This document shows positions 7,114-13,515 of a stretch of 16,990 nt of DNA, in pieces. Each line of letters starts with the position of its first letter. Position 1 is the first letter of the stretch. A program made the position numbers and the translations under genes. The DNA is taken from the NCBI GenBank assembly GCA_003153055.1, contig PMBV01000129.1:55039-72028 (forward strand). Direction: 5' to 3'. The notes beneath the pieces were generated by a model that was given only the letters and a program-made list of their open reading frames with translations, was not told the origin of the DNA and made no database searches. The stretch is from Myxococcales bacterium (GTDB lineage Bacteria > Myxococcota > Myxococcia > Myxococcales > Myxococcaceae).

Positions 7114-8471
7114 GCACCCCGTGGACACCGACGAGTTGGAGGAGCCGAGCCATTCAGCAGGCGCCGGTCTACCCAGACCTCGAGAAGTTGACGGAGGTCG
7201 AGCAGCGGCTGGCGACCTTCCCTCCGCTGGTCTTCGCGGGGGAGGCCCGGCAGCTCAAGGCCCGCCTGGCCGAAGTCGCCAAGGGCAAAGCCTTCTTGTT
7301 GCAGGGAGGAGACTGCGCCGAGAGCTTCGGCGACTTCCGGGCGAACTTCATTCGCGACACCTTCCGGGTGCTGCTCCAGATGGCCGTGGTGCTCATCTTT
7401 CAGCAGAAGCGCCCGGTCGTGAAGGTCGGCCGCATCGCCGGCCAGTTCGCCAAGCCGCGCTCGAAGGACACCGAGACCCGCGACGGCGTGACGCTGCCGG
7501 CCTACCGGGGCGACATCATCAACTCGCAGGGCTTCGACGCGGCCTCGCGCATTCCCGACCCCACCCGCATGGAGCGGGCGTACCACCAGTCGGCCTCGAC
7601 CTTGAACCTCCTGCGGGCCTTCGCCCAGGGCGGCTACGCGGACCTCCACAAGGTGCACGCGTGGACGCTCAACTTCGTGCGCACGAGCCCCCAGGGGGCG
7701 CAGTACGACGCCATCGCCCGCCGCCTCGACGAGGCCCTGGCGTTCATGGGCGCCCTGGGCATCACCAGCGCCTCGGCCCCTCAAATTCGCGAGACCGAGT
7801 TCTACACCTCGCACGAGGCGCTGCTGCTCAACTACGAGCAGGCCCTGACCCGGCAAGACAGCACCACCGCCCGCCCCGAGGAGGGCTACGACGGCGACTG
7901 GTACGACTGCTCGGCCCACCAGCTGTGGATCGGCGAGCGCACCCGCCAGCCTGACGGGGCCCACGTGGAGTTCCTCCGCGGCATCGGCAACCCGGTGGGG
8001 CTCAAGTGCGGGCCGAACATGACGCCTGATGAGCTGATGGTGCTGGTCGACCTGCTCAACCCAGACAACGAACCTGGGAGGCTGACGCTCATCACCCGGC
8101 TGGGCCACACGGCCATCGAAGACAAGCTGCCCGCGCTGTTGCGGCGAGTGAAGGCCGAAGGGCGCCAGGTGGTGTGGGTGTGCGACCCGATGCACGGGAA
8201 CACCATCACCGCGTCGAACGGCTACAAGACTCGCATCTTCGGGCACGTGCTGGCCGAGACGCGGAAGTTCTTCGCCGTGCACCAGGCCGAGGGCACCTAC
8301 GCCGGCGGGGTGCACTTCGAGCTCACCGGGCGAGACGTGGTGGAGTGCCTGGGAGGCGACCAAGCCATCACCGAGGCGCACCTGGCCGAGGGCCTCTACG
8401 AGACGGTCTGCGACCCACGGCTCAACGCCAGCCAGGCCCTCGAGCTCGCGCTGAGGCTGTGCGAGCCATGA
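7110..8471 (+). CDS. Class II 3-deoxy-7-phosphoheptulonate (DAHP) synthase
   Basis: Condenses phosphoenolpyruvate and erythrose 4-phosphate to DAHP, the first step of the shikimate pathway. It has 453 residues, typical of the plant/actinobacterial class II enzymes and unrelated in sequence to E. coli AroFGH. Metal and substrate motifs are [10 protein letters not shown] (metal ligand Cys69), [12 protein letters not shown] (107-118), DPMHGNT (His362), VHFELTG (Glu404) and CDPRLN (Asp435). GGGGGAG just upstream of the ATG is a good ribosome site. Its ATGA overlaps the end of the chorismate mutase. In Mycobacterium tuberculosis the class II enzyme binds a small AroQ mutase and boosts its activity; the same pairing is inferred here from gene adjacency. 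It ends by overlapping tas. Confidence 0.96.
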   Translation: MSTPWTPTSWRSRAIQQAPVYPDLEKLTEVEQRLATFPPLVFAGEARQLKARLAEVAKGKAFLLQGGDCAESFGDFRANFIRDTFRVLLQMAVVLIFQQKRPVVKVGRIAGQFAKPRSKDTETRDGVTLPAYRGDIINSQGFDAASRIPDPTRMERAYHQSASTLNLLRAFAQGGYADLHKVHAWTLNFVRTSPQGAQYDAIARRLDEALAFMGALGITSASAPQIRETEFYTSHEALLLNYEQALTRQDSTTARPEEGYDGDWYDCSAHQLWIGERTRQPDGAHVEFLRGIGNPVGLKCGPNMTPDELMVLVDLLNPDNEPGRLTLITRLGHTAIEDKLPALLRRVKAEGRQVVWVCDPMHGNTITASNGYKTRIFGHVLAETRKFFAVHQAEGTYAGGVHFELTGRDVVECLGGDQAITEAHLAEGLYETVCDPRLNASQALELALRLCEP

Positions 8472-9508
8472 TGAAGCCCCGCGAGCTGGGAACCAGCGGG
8501 TTCGTCGTGCCCCGCGTGTGCCTGGGCACCATGACGTTCGGCCAGCAGACCGACGAGCGTGACGCCCACGCGCAGCTCGACTGCGCACGGGGTCAGGGGC
8601 TCAACTTCATCGACACCGCCGAGCTGTACGCGGTGCCTCCCCGGCCCGAGACGTCGGGCCTGACCGAGACCATCGTCGGGCGCTGGCTGGCGAAGCAGTC
8701 TCGAGATCGCGTCATCGTCGCCACCAAGGTCGCCGGGCCAGGGCGAGGCATGGCGTGGATGCGCGGTGGGCCGTCGGGCTTCGATCGAGCCAACATTCGC
8801 GCCGCCCTCGAGGGCTCGCTCAAGCGGCTCCAGACAGACTACGTCGACCTGTACCAGCTCCACTGGCCCGCGCGGAACCAACCGATGTTCGGGCAGTGGC
8901 AGTTCGACCCGACGAAGGAGCGGGAGAGCTCGTCGATCCTCGAGCAGCTCGAGGTGCTGGGCGAACTGGTGAAGGAGGGCAAGGTCCGGGCGATCGGCGT
9001 GTCGAACGAGCACCCCTGGGGCGTGATGCAGTTCCTCCAGGAGGCCGAGCGCCACGGGCTGCCCCGCATCGCGTCGATTCAGAACGCCTACAGCCTGGTG
9101 AACCGCGCCTTCGAGACGGGGCTGGCGGAGATCGCCTACCGTGAAAAGGTGGGGTTGTTGGCGTACTCGCCGCTGGCCTTCGGTCACCTGACGGGCAAGT
9201 ACCTGGCTAACCCCGCCGCGGAGGGCCGGGTCAACCTGTTCAAGGGTTTCGCCCAGCGCTACGAGAAGCCGGGCCTCGAGCCGGCGCTGAGGGCCTACGC
9301 GGGCCTGGCTCGAGCGCACGGCCTGACGCCGACTCAACTGGCGCTGGCCTTCGTGCACTCCCGGTGGTTCGTGGCCAGCACCATCATCGGCGCGTCGTCG
9401 CTGGCGCAGCTCGAAGAGAACCTCCGCGCCTTCACCACGCCGTTGTCTCACGAGGTGTTGGCAGAGATTGACCGCCTCTTCCTCGTCCACGGCAGCCCCG
9501 CCCCATAA
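8468..9508 (+). CDS. tas: Tas-family NADP(H)-dependent aldo/keto reductase
   Basis: A 346-residue TIM-barrel oxidoreductase. The catalytic tetrad is visible: Asp49, Tyr54, Lys87 and His132. The family block [16 protein letters not shown] is nearly identical to that remembered for E. coli Tas, as are [17 protein letters not shown] and the C-terminal [11 protein letters not shown]. coli Tas is named for suppressing the tyrosine requirement of a tyrA mutant. Here the gene is the fifth in a phe/tyr operon, with its ATG overlapping the DAHP synthase stop by 4 bp, which ties it to aromatic metabolism by position. Its true substrate is unknown. Two adjacent ATGs exist (8468, 8471); the first gives the ATGA overlap. 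The ribosome site is weak, so coupling to the previous gene is likely. Confidence 0.93.
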   Translation: MMKPRELGTSGFVVPRVCLGTMTFGQQTDERDAHAQLDCARGQGLNFIDTAELYAVPPRPETSGLTETIVGRWLAKQSRDRVIVATKVAGPGRGMAWMRGGPSGFDRANIRAALEGSLKRLQTDYVDLYQLHWPARNQPMFGQWQFDPTKERESSSILEQLEVLGELVKEGKVRAIGVSNEHPWGVMQFLQEAERHGLPRIASIQNAYSLVNRAFETGLAEIAYREKVGLLAYSPLAFGHLTGKYLANPAAEGRVNLFKGFAQRYEKPGLEPALRAYAGLARAHGLTPTQLALAFVHSRWFVASTIIGASSLAQLEENLRAFTTPLSHEVLAEIDRLFLVHGSPAP

Positions 9509-9510
9509 CC

Positions 9511-9747
9511 ATGCCCCTCTTCGACTTTCGCTGTGAGAAATGCCAGGTCACCTTCGAGCGCATCGTGCGCTTCGACGTCGTTCCGCCGTGTCCCGAGTGC
9601 GGAAGCGAAGAGGTGACGAAGTGCGTCTCCGCGCCCCAGGCACCGGGGCAGACCGCGGGGTTGGTGACCAGCGCCCGGCAGGCCGCCGCGAAGCAGGGGC
9701 ACTTCAGCAACTACAGCGCCGCTGATCGCGCGAAGATCAAGCGCTGA
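9511..9747 (+). CDS. FmdB-family zinc-ribbon protein
   Basis: A 78-residue protein of the FmdB/putative regulatory family. It opens with MPLFDFRCEKC, and CEKC plus CPEC form a four-Cys zinc ribbon in the first 35 residues, followed by the usual CGSEEVTKCVSAP edge. The rest is polar and Ala/Lys-rich, ending in AKIKR, probably flexible. It starts 2 bp after tas and is probably the last gene of the aromatic operon. The family's role is poorly defined (formamidase-linked regulator in Methylophilus), so no function is assigned. No ribosome site stands out. Confidence 0.85.
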   Translation: MPLFDFRCEKCQVTFERIVRFDVVPPCPECGSEEVTKCVSAPQAPGQTAGLVTSARQAAAKQGHFSNYSAADRAKIKR

Positions 9748-9880
9748 CCCCGGCTCCCTAGTAGCGATACTGGCATCTTCCGAAAGTCCGCCACTCCGGG
9801 CCTCGAGGGAGCTGCGAAGAGAGACCATTGACAAAACCACGCAGCAGCGCAGCCTTGGGCCCTCCTTTGGGGGTTCCTAC
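9748..9880 (+). promoter_or_regulatory. Intergenic region with possible acs promoter
   Basis: These 133 bp separate the fmdB-like gene from the acyl-CoA synthetase gene. A perfect -35-like TTGACA lies at 9828-9833, but the sequence 17 bp downstream (AGCCTT) is a poor -10. GCTCCCT (9753-9759) and AGGGAGC (9806-9812) are 7-bp complementary arms with a 46-nt loop, a weak candidate structure. Confidence 0.3.
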
Positions 9881-11830
9881 ATGAGTGAAGCCGAACAAGA
9901 CTCCAGTGCCCGTCTGTCCGACGCCCAGCAGCAGGCCATTCACCGACTCCAGCAGGACGAGCGCGTCATCAAGGCGCCGGTGTGGCTCTCGAGACAGGCG
10001 GCGATTCCAAACGATGCCATCGAGCGAAGCTGGGCCGAGCACGACCCAGATGACTTCTGGGCCGAGCAGGCGAAGCTGGTCGATTGGATGTCACCCTTCT
10101 CGAAGGTCAGTCAGATCGACGGGTCGAAGCACGAGTGGTTTCTGGGTGGGAAGCTGAACGCCTCGGTGAACTGCATCGATCGACACCTCCATGACCGGCG
10201 CAACAAGGTCGCGCTCATCTGGGTGGGCGAAGACGGCGAGGAGCAGACCTACACCTACGGCCGGTTGTACCGAGAGACCAACCGCTTCGCCAACGCGCTC
10301 AAGAGCCTGGGCGTGAAGAAGGGCGATCGCGTGGTGGTGTACATGCCGCTGACGCCCGAGGGCATTGTGACCATGCTGGCCTGCGCCCGCATCGGAGCGA
10401 TCCACTCGGTGGTGTACGCCGGCATGGGCAGCCAGTCGCTGGCCCAGCGCATCGAAGACTCGGGGGCGCGGGTGGTGGTGTGCAGTGACTTCACCTATCG
10501 CCGGGGCAAGAAGGTGCCGCTCAAGGGCATCGTCGACGACGCGGTGCGGTCGATCTCCTCGGTGGAGCACATCGTGGTGCACCGGCGAGGGTCGCGCCCG
10601 GGCGACGCGCCCTACACCTTCGAGTCGGAGCGCGAGTGCGACTTCTACGACATTCAGGAGCCACGGCACATTCACTGCGCGCCCGAGCCGATGGACGCGG
10701 AGGATCCGCTCTTCATCCTTTACACCTCGGGCACGACGGGAAAGCCCAAGGGCGTGGTGCACGCCACCGGCGGCTACATGGTGGGCGTGACGTACCTCGC
10801 CAAGGCTTTCTTCCAGATGACCGACCGAGACATCTATTGGAGCACCTCGGACATCGGGTGGATCGTCGGCCACTCCTTCATCGTGTACGGGCCGCTGTCG
10901 AACGGCGTGACGGTGTTCTGCCGCGAGGGCGTGCCCGACTACCCCAGCCCCGAGGTCACCTGGGAGCTGTGCGAGCGCTACGGCATCAACCTGATGTTCA
11001 CCGCCCCCACCGCGGTGCGATTGTGGATGGGCTACGGCGAGGGCGCGCCTTCGAAGTACGACTTGTCTCGGCTGAGGCTGGTGGCCTGCGCTGGGGAGCC
11101 GCTCAACCCCGAGGCGCACCTGTGGGCCCAGAAGTACCTGGTCGGCCAGTCCAACGGCATGGTGGTGGACAACTGGTGGCAGACGGAGATCGCCGGCCCG
11201 GTGCTGGGTACGCTGCCGAGCTTCGACGCGCGGCCCGGCAAGGTGGGCAAGCCACTCCCAGGCGTGGTGGCCGACATCGTCGACGCCAACGGCAACAAGG
11301 TGCCCGACGGCAACGGCGGGTTGCTGGTGCTCCGAAAGCCCCTGCCCTACATGATGCGAACCGTGTGGGGCGATCGCGCCCGCTACGAGCACGCCTTCAG
11401 CCAGATCCCGGGCTGCTACACCGCCGGTGACATCGCGGTGCGAGACAGCGACGGGTACTACGCGGTGCTGGGGCGAGCTGACGACGTGATGAACGTCGCC
11501 GGGCACCGCATCGGCACGGCCGACGTCGAGGGCGCGCTGGTGCGTCACCCGGCGGTGGCCGAGGCCGCGGTGGTCGGGCTCCCCGACGAGCTCAAGGGCG
11601 AGCGCATCAAGGCCTTCGTGGTGCTGCGAGCCAACAAGGTGGCCGAGCCTGGTCTGGTCGCCTCGCTCAAGGAGCACGTGCGGCACGATCTCGGGCCCAT
11701 CGCCACGCCGTCGGACATCGAGATCCGCACGACGCTCCCCAAGACACGCTCGGGGAAGATCATGCGTCGGTACCTGAAGGCCGTGGAGATGGGCGCCGAC
11801 CCCGGCGACCTGTCGACCTTGGCCGACTGA
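9881..11830 (+). CDS. acs: AMP-forming acetyl/propionyl-CoA synthetase
   Basis: Activates a short-chain carboxylate with ATP and CoA through an acyl-adenylate in the cytoplasm. It has 649 residues, about the length of E. coli Acs (652). Features in order: ACAS N-terminal region with the DDFW block; phosphate loop YTSGTTGKPKG from Tyr281; DIGWIVGHSF (Trp327); AGEP (404-407); NWWQTE (Trp433 is the residue that limits acyl length in Acs); YTAGD; GHRIGTADVE; and PKTRSGKIMRR with catalytic Lys626, the lysine acetylated in Acs regulation. Pocket residues differ from canonical Acs: Val329 and Ala404 stand where Acs has Thr and Val, as in PrpE. Trp433 limits the acid to two or three carbons, so acetate or propionate are both possible. 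It is a single-gene unit facing the doc toxin gene. Confidence 0.93.
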   Translation: MSEAEQDSSARLSDAQQQAIHRLQQDERVIKAPVWLSRQAAIPNDAIERSWAEHDPDDFWAEQAKLVDWMSPFSKVSQIDGSKHEWFLGGKLNASVNCIDRHLHDRRNKVALIWVGEDGEEQTYTYGRLYRETNRFANALKSLGVKKGDRVVVYMPLTPEGIVTMLACARIGAIHSVVYAGMGSQSLAQRIEDSGARVVVCSDFTYRRGKKVPLKGIVDDAVRSISSVEHIVVHRRGSRPGDAPYTFESERECDFYDIQEPRHIHCAPEPMDAEDPLFILYTSGTTGKPKGVVHATGGYMVGVTYLAKAFFQMTDRDIYWSTSDIGWIVGHSFIVYGPLSNGVTVFCREGVPDYPSPEVTWELCERYGINLMFTAPTAVRLWMGYGEGAPSKYDLSRLRLVACAGEPLNPEAHLWAQKYLVGQSNGMVVDNWWQTEIAGPVLGTLPSFDARPGKVGKPLPGVVADIVDANGNKVPDGNGGLLVLRKPLPYMMRTVWGDRARYEHAFSQIPGCYTAGDIAVRDSDGYYAVLGRADDVMNVAGHRIGTADVEGALVRHPAVAEAAVVGLPDELKGERIKAFVVLRANKVAEPGLVASLKEHVRHDLGPIATPSDIEIRTTLPKTRSGKIMRRYLKAVEMGADPGDLSTLAD

Positions 11831-11852
11831 CCTCGGCCGTCCCATTGTCGAT

Positions 11853-11880
11853 TGCCAGTGCCTCCGGGCGGGGCCTGGCA
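11853..11880. terminator. Strong GC-rich hairpin between convergent acs and doc
   Basis: TGCCAG (11853-11858) pairs with CTGGCA (11875-11880). With one bulged T, GCCTC (11860-11864) continues against GGGGC (11870-11874, one G-U pair), leaving a 5-nt loop. It lies 22 bp after the acs stop and 51 bp beyond the doc stop, so it could serve both convergent genes. No T tract follows on either strand, so it may be a transcript-end stabiliser rather than an intrinsic terminator. Confidence 0.5.
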
Positions 11881-11931
11881 CGTTGGCCTCCGAGCGCTCG
11901 CAATTTCGATGGACGGCACCGCCTCGAAACG

Positions 11932-12333
11932 TCAGCCCTTCGCTTCTGCGATCCGTTCCAGCTCGACTGCGACGGCGGGCTTGTCGACGCGGCTCTCGGC
12001 GACGCCCATTGTGAGCTCGTAGAGGGCGTCAGAAGGGTGGTCGACGCTGATGCCGTTCACGTCGAGGAAGACGACGGCCGAGAGCATGCCCGCGCGTTTG
12101 TTCCCGTCTACGAACGGGTGGTTGCTGACGATGTGGAAGAGGTACGCTGCTGCCATCGCGAATAGCCCCTCATGAGTGAACTCGCCGCCGAACGATGCCC
12201 GCGGCTGCGCCACCGCCGATTCGAGCAGGCCGCGATCGCGAAGCCCCGCTGACCCGCCGTAGACCGAGAGCTGGGTCGCGTGCAGCTCGACGACGTCCTC
12301 GACGTCGAGGAACAGCGGCTCGTCGGAGCTCAC
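11932..12333 (-). CDS. doc: Doc-type (death-on-curing, Fic-fold) toxin
   Basis: A 133-residue Fic-domain toxin. The Fic/Doc catalytic motif is intact as HPFVDGNKRAG (72-82), preceded by GLRDRGLLESAVAQP and AAYLFHI, which are characteristic of chromosomal Doc proteins. P1 Doc phosphorylates and inactivates EF-Tu, so a translation-blocking kinase activity is likely but not shown for this protein. The start is GTG: GTGA overlaps the antitoxin stop by 4 bp (12330-12333), the usual coupling of toxin-antitoxin genes. The gene is second in a two-gene operon and ends tail-to-tail with acs. Confidence 0.93.
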   Translation of the reverse strand: MSSDEPLFLDVEDVVELHATQLSVYGGSAGLRDRGLLESAVAQPRASFGGEFTHEGLFAMAAAYLFHIVSNHPFVDGNKRAGMLSAVVFLDVNGISVDHPSDALYELTMGVAESRVDKPAVAVELERIAEAKG

Positions 12334-12554
12334 TTGGCCAGCTTCCGCAGCGTCTCGTCGTGCACGGCCATCATTCGCTTCGTCGACTCGCGGATGCGGT
12401 CTTTCGCGCTGAGCTTCGCCGGTCGGATGATGAGCGCCTCGCCGTCGGTCTTGATTTCGAGCAGCGTGTCCTTGGTGATGTCGAGGAGCTCCAATATCGG
12501 GCGCTCGATGATGAGTCCGAGGCTGTTGCCGACTGCGGAGAGCTTCTTGATCAT
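12330..12554 (-). CDS. AbrB/MazE-fold antitoxin for Doc
   Basis: A 74-residue protein. The N-terminal half is a SpoVT-AbrB swapped-hairpin DNA-binding fold: MIKKLSAVGNSLGLIIERPI, then a short loop and TLLEIKTDGEALIIRPAK. The C-terminal half (about 47-74) is charged and helical and is expected to wrap the toxin and block its active site. The open frame continues 10 codons upstream, but the ATG at 12554 matches the family start and has GAGG 5 nt before it. It precedes and overlaps doc. The usual partner of P1 Doc is Phd; this pair uses an AbrB-type antitoxin instead. It is expected to repress its own operon, with the palindrome at 12592-12606 as candidate operator. Confidence 0.9.
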   Translation of the reverse strand: MIKKLSAVGNSLGLIIERPILELLDITKDTLLEIKTDGEALIIRPAKLSAKDRIRESTKRMMAVHDETLRKLAK

Positions 12555-12559
12555 GAGCG

Positions 12560-12563
12560 CCTC
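12560..12563 (-). promoter_or_regulatory. Ribosome binding site deciding the antitoxin start
   Basis: GAGG on the minus strand, 5 nt upstream of the ATG at 12554. It supports the 74-residue antitoxin over the longer frame. Confidence 0.5.
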
Positions 12564-12591
12564 GTCATACACTAGTACGAACAAAAGCGTA

Positions 12592-12606
12592 ACGTGGGTA
12601 CCACGT
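12592..12606. promoter_or_regulatory. Palindrome ACGTGG-GTA-CCACGT, candidate toxin-antitoxin operator
   Basis: Perfect 6-bp arms around a 3-bp centre, 38 bp upstream of the antitoxin start codon, where an autoregulatory operator is expected. Promoter elements between it and the gene are not clear. The role is inferred from position. Confidence 0.45.
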
Positions 12607-12887
12607 CAGCGCCAGCCGATCCGGCGCCATCAATGAAGGGAAACGCTGGGTCAGTGCGATGACGCTGGGGTGCGCCCGCCCCAACGGCCGCCATCCAATC
12701 GATGGTGGGAGCCAAGGATGTGACCCAGGTTGGGCGAACGTGGCTGATGGACCTGATGGATACTCCGACGAGATTGACCACTTGATCAGAGCCGGTGCCC
12801 CCGGCATGCCGCCTGCAGCCGTCCCGCGAGGGGGAGTCGCCCACCCTCCGCTCCATCGGAGTCCATGACGAGCGAGGACCCGCAGTC

Positions 12888-12895
12888 AAGGAGGT
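12888..12895 (+). promoter_or_regulatory. Full-consensus ribosome binding site of the beta-barrel gene
   Basis: AAGGAGGT, perfectly complementary to the 16S rRNA tail, ends 4 nt before the ATG at 12900. It is the strongest such site in the window and fixes the start. Confidence 0.8.
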
Positions 12896-12899
12896 TGCC

Positions 12900-13505
12900 A
12901 TGTACCGAGCATCGGTGGACCGGGTCGTCTCGAGCAGTGGAACTCGTGCTCGTCTGCTGCTCCTCGCGTCCTCGCTTGCGATGCTCACTCCCGTTCGGGC
13001 GTCCGCGGCCAACGAGGTGGTGGAGAGCCAGGTGGTGGCCCCACGCTGGCTCGTCAGCGCGACGCTCAGTTACAACGTCTACAGCTATCTCGGAGTGACC
13101 TCGAGCGCGGCGGCTACGAGCATCACGCCTGACAAGCGGGGAACGTTCGGCCAACAGGTGGGCGTCGGCTACCAGTTTCACCCCAACTTCTCTCTCCGGT
13201 TGGGCCTCAACTTCGCGGAGGCGCTCTATGGCTACCCAAACGGCGCGAGCGTCCTCACGACCATTGGCGCCACGCCGTGGGTGGTCTTCGCCGCCAAGGG
13301 CTTTTTCATCGGCGCCGGCCCGTTCTTCGCCATCTGGACCTATGGCAAGAATGGATTCGACCTGGGGACGTGGACTGCGCTCGGCTACACACTCGGACTC
13401 CCGGAGAACTTCGCACTCTCGGTCGGAGCTTCGTTGACCACGATGTTCCTGCAGCGAACCTGTATCGCGATCAACCCGGCGATCACGATTTCGAGACGGT
13501 TCTGA
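12900..13505 (+). CDS. Small outer-membrane beta-barrel-like protein of unknown function
   Basis: A 201-residue predicted secreted protein. Residues 1-36 form a signal peptide (basic start, hydrophobic RLLLLASSLAMLT, cleavage expected after ASA at 34-36). The mature part consists of alternating polar/hydrophobic stretches rich in Gly and aromatics: LVSATLSYNVYSYLG, QVGVGYQFHPNFSLRLGLNF, GFFIGAGPFFAIW, FALSVGASLTTMFL. It ends in ITISRRF, with the C-terminal Phe typical of proteins inserted by the BAM complex. This fits an 8-stranded OmpW/OmpX-size barrel, but no named family was recognised. The very strong ribosome site suggests high expression. The kinase gene begins 10 bp after its stop, so the two are probably cotranscribed. 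Confidence 0.82.
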   Translation: MYRASVDRVVSSSGTRARLLLLASSLAMLTPVRASAANEVVESQVVAPRWLVSATLSYNVYSYLGVTSSAAATSITPDKRGTFGQQVGVGYQFHPNFSLRLGLNFAEALYGYPNGASVLTTIGATPWVVFAAKGFFIGAGPFFAIWTYGKNGFDLGTWTALGYTLGLPENFALSVGASLTTMFLQRTCIAINPAITISRRF

Positions 13506-13515
13506 GAGAGGAAAC

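Larger units (their letters stand above)
12555..12899. other. Divergent intergenic region, no gene seen
   Basis: These 345 bp separate the antitoxin gene from the divergently read beta-barrel gene. They hold the candidate operator at 12592-12606 and the ribosome binding sites of both genes. Open frames here lack starts with ribosome sites and family features. No consensus sigma-70 promoter was found for the barrel gene. Confidence 0.6.

Noticed and set aside
7044..8588. A 514-codon open frame antisense to the DAHP synthase
   Set aside because: Shadow of a clearly recognised class II DAHP synthase; crosses into two neighbouring genes.
9753..9812. GCTCCCT/AGGGAGC arms after the fmdB-like gene as a terminator
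   Set aside because: The 46-nt loop is too long for an intrinsic terminator; mentioned only within the intergenic entry.
10091..11881. A 596-codon open frame antisense to the acyl-CoA synthetase
   Set aside because: Shadow of acs; His/Arg/Val-rich translation with no recognisable family.
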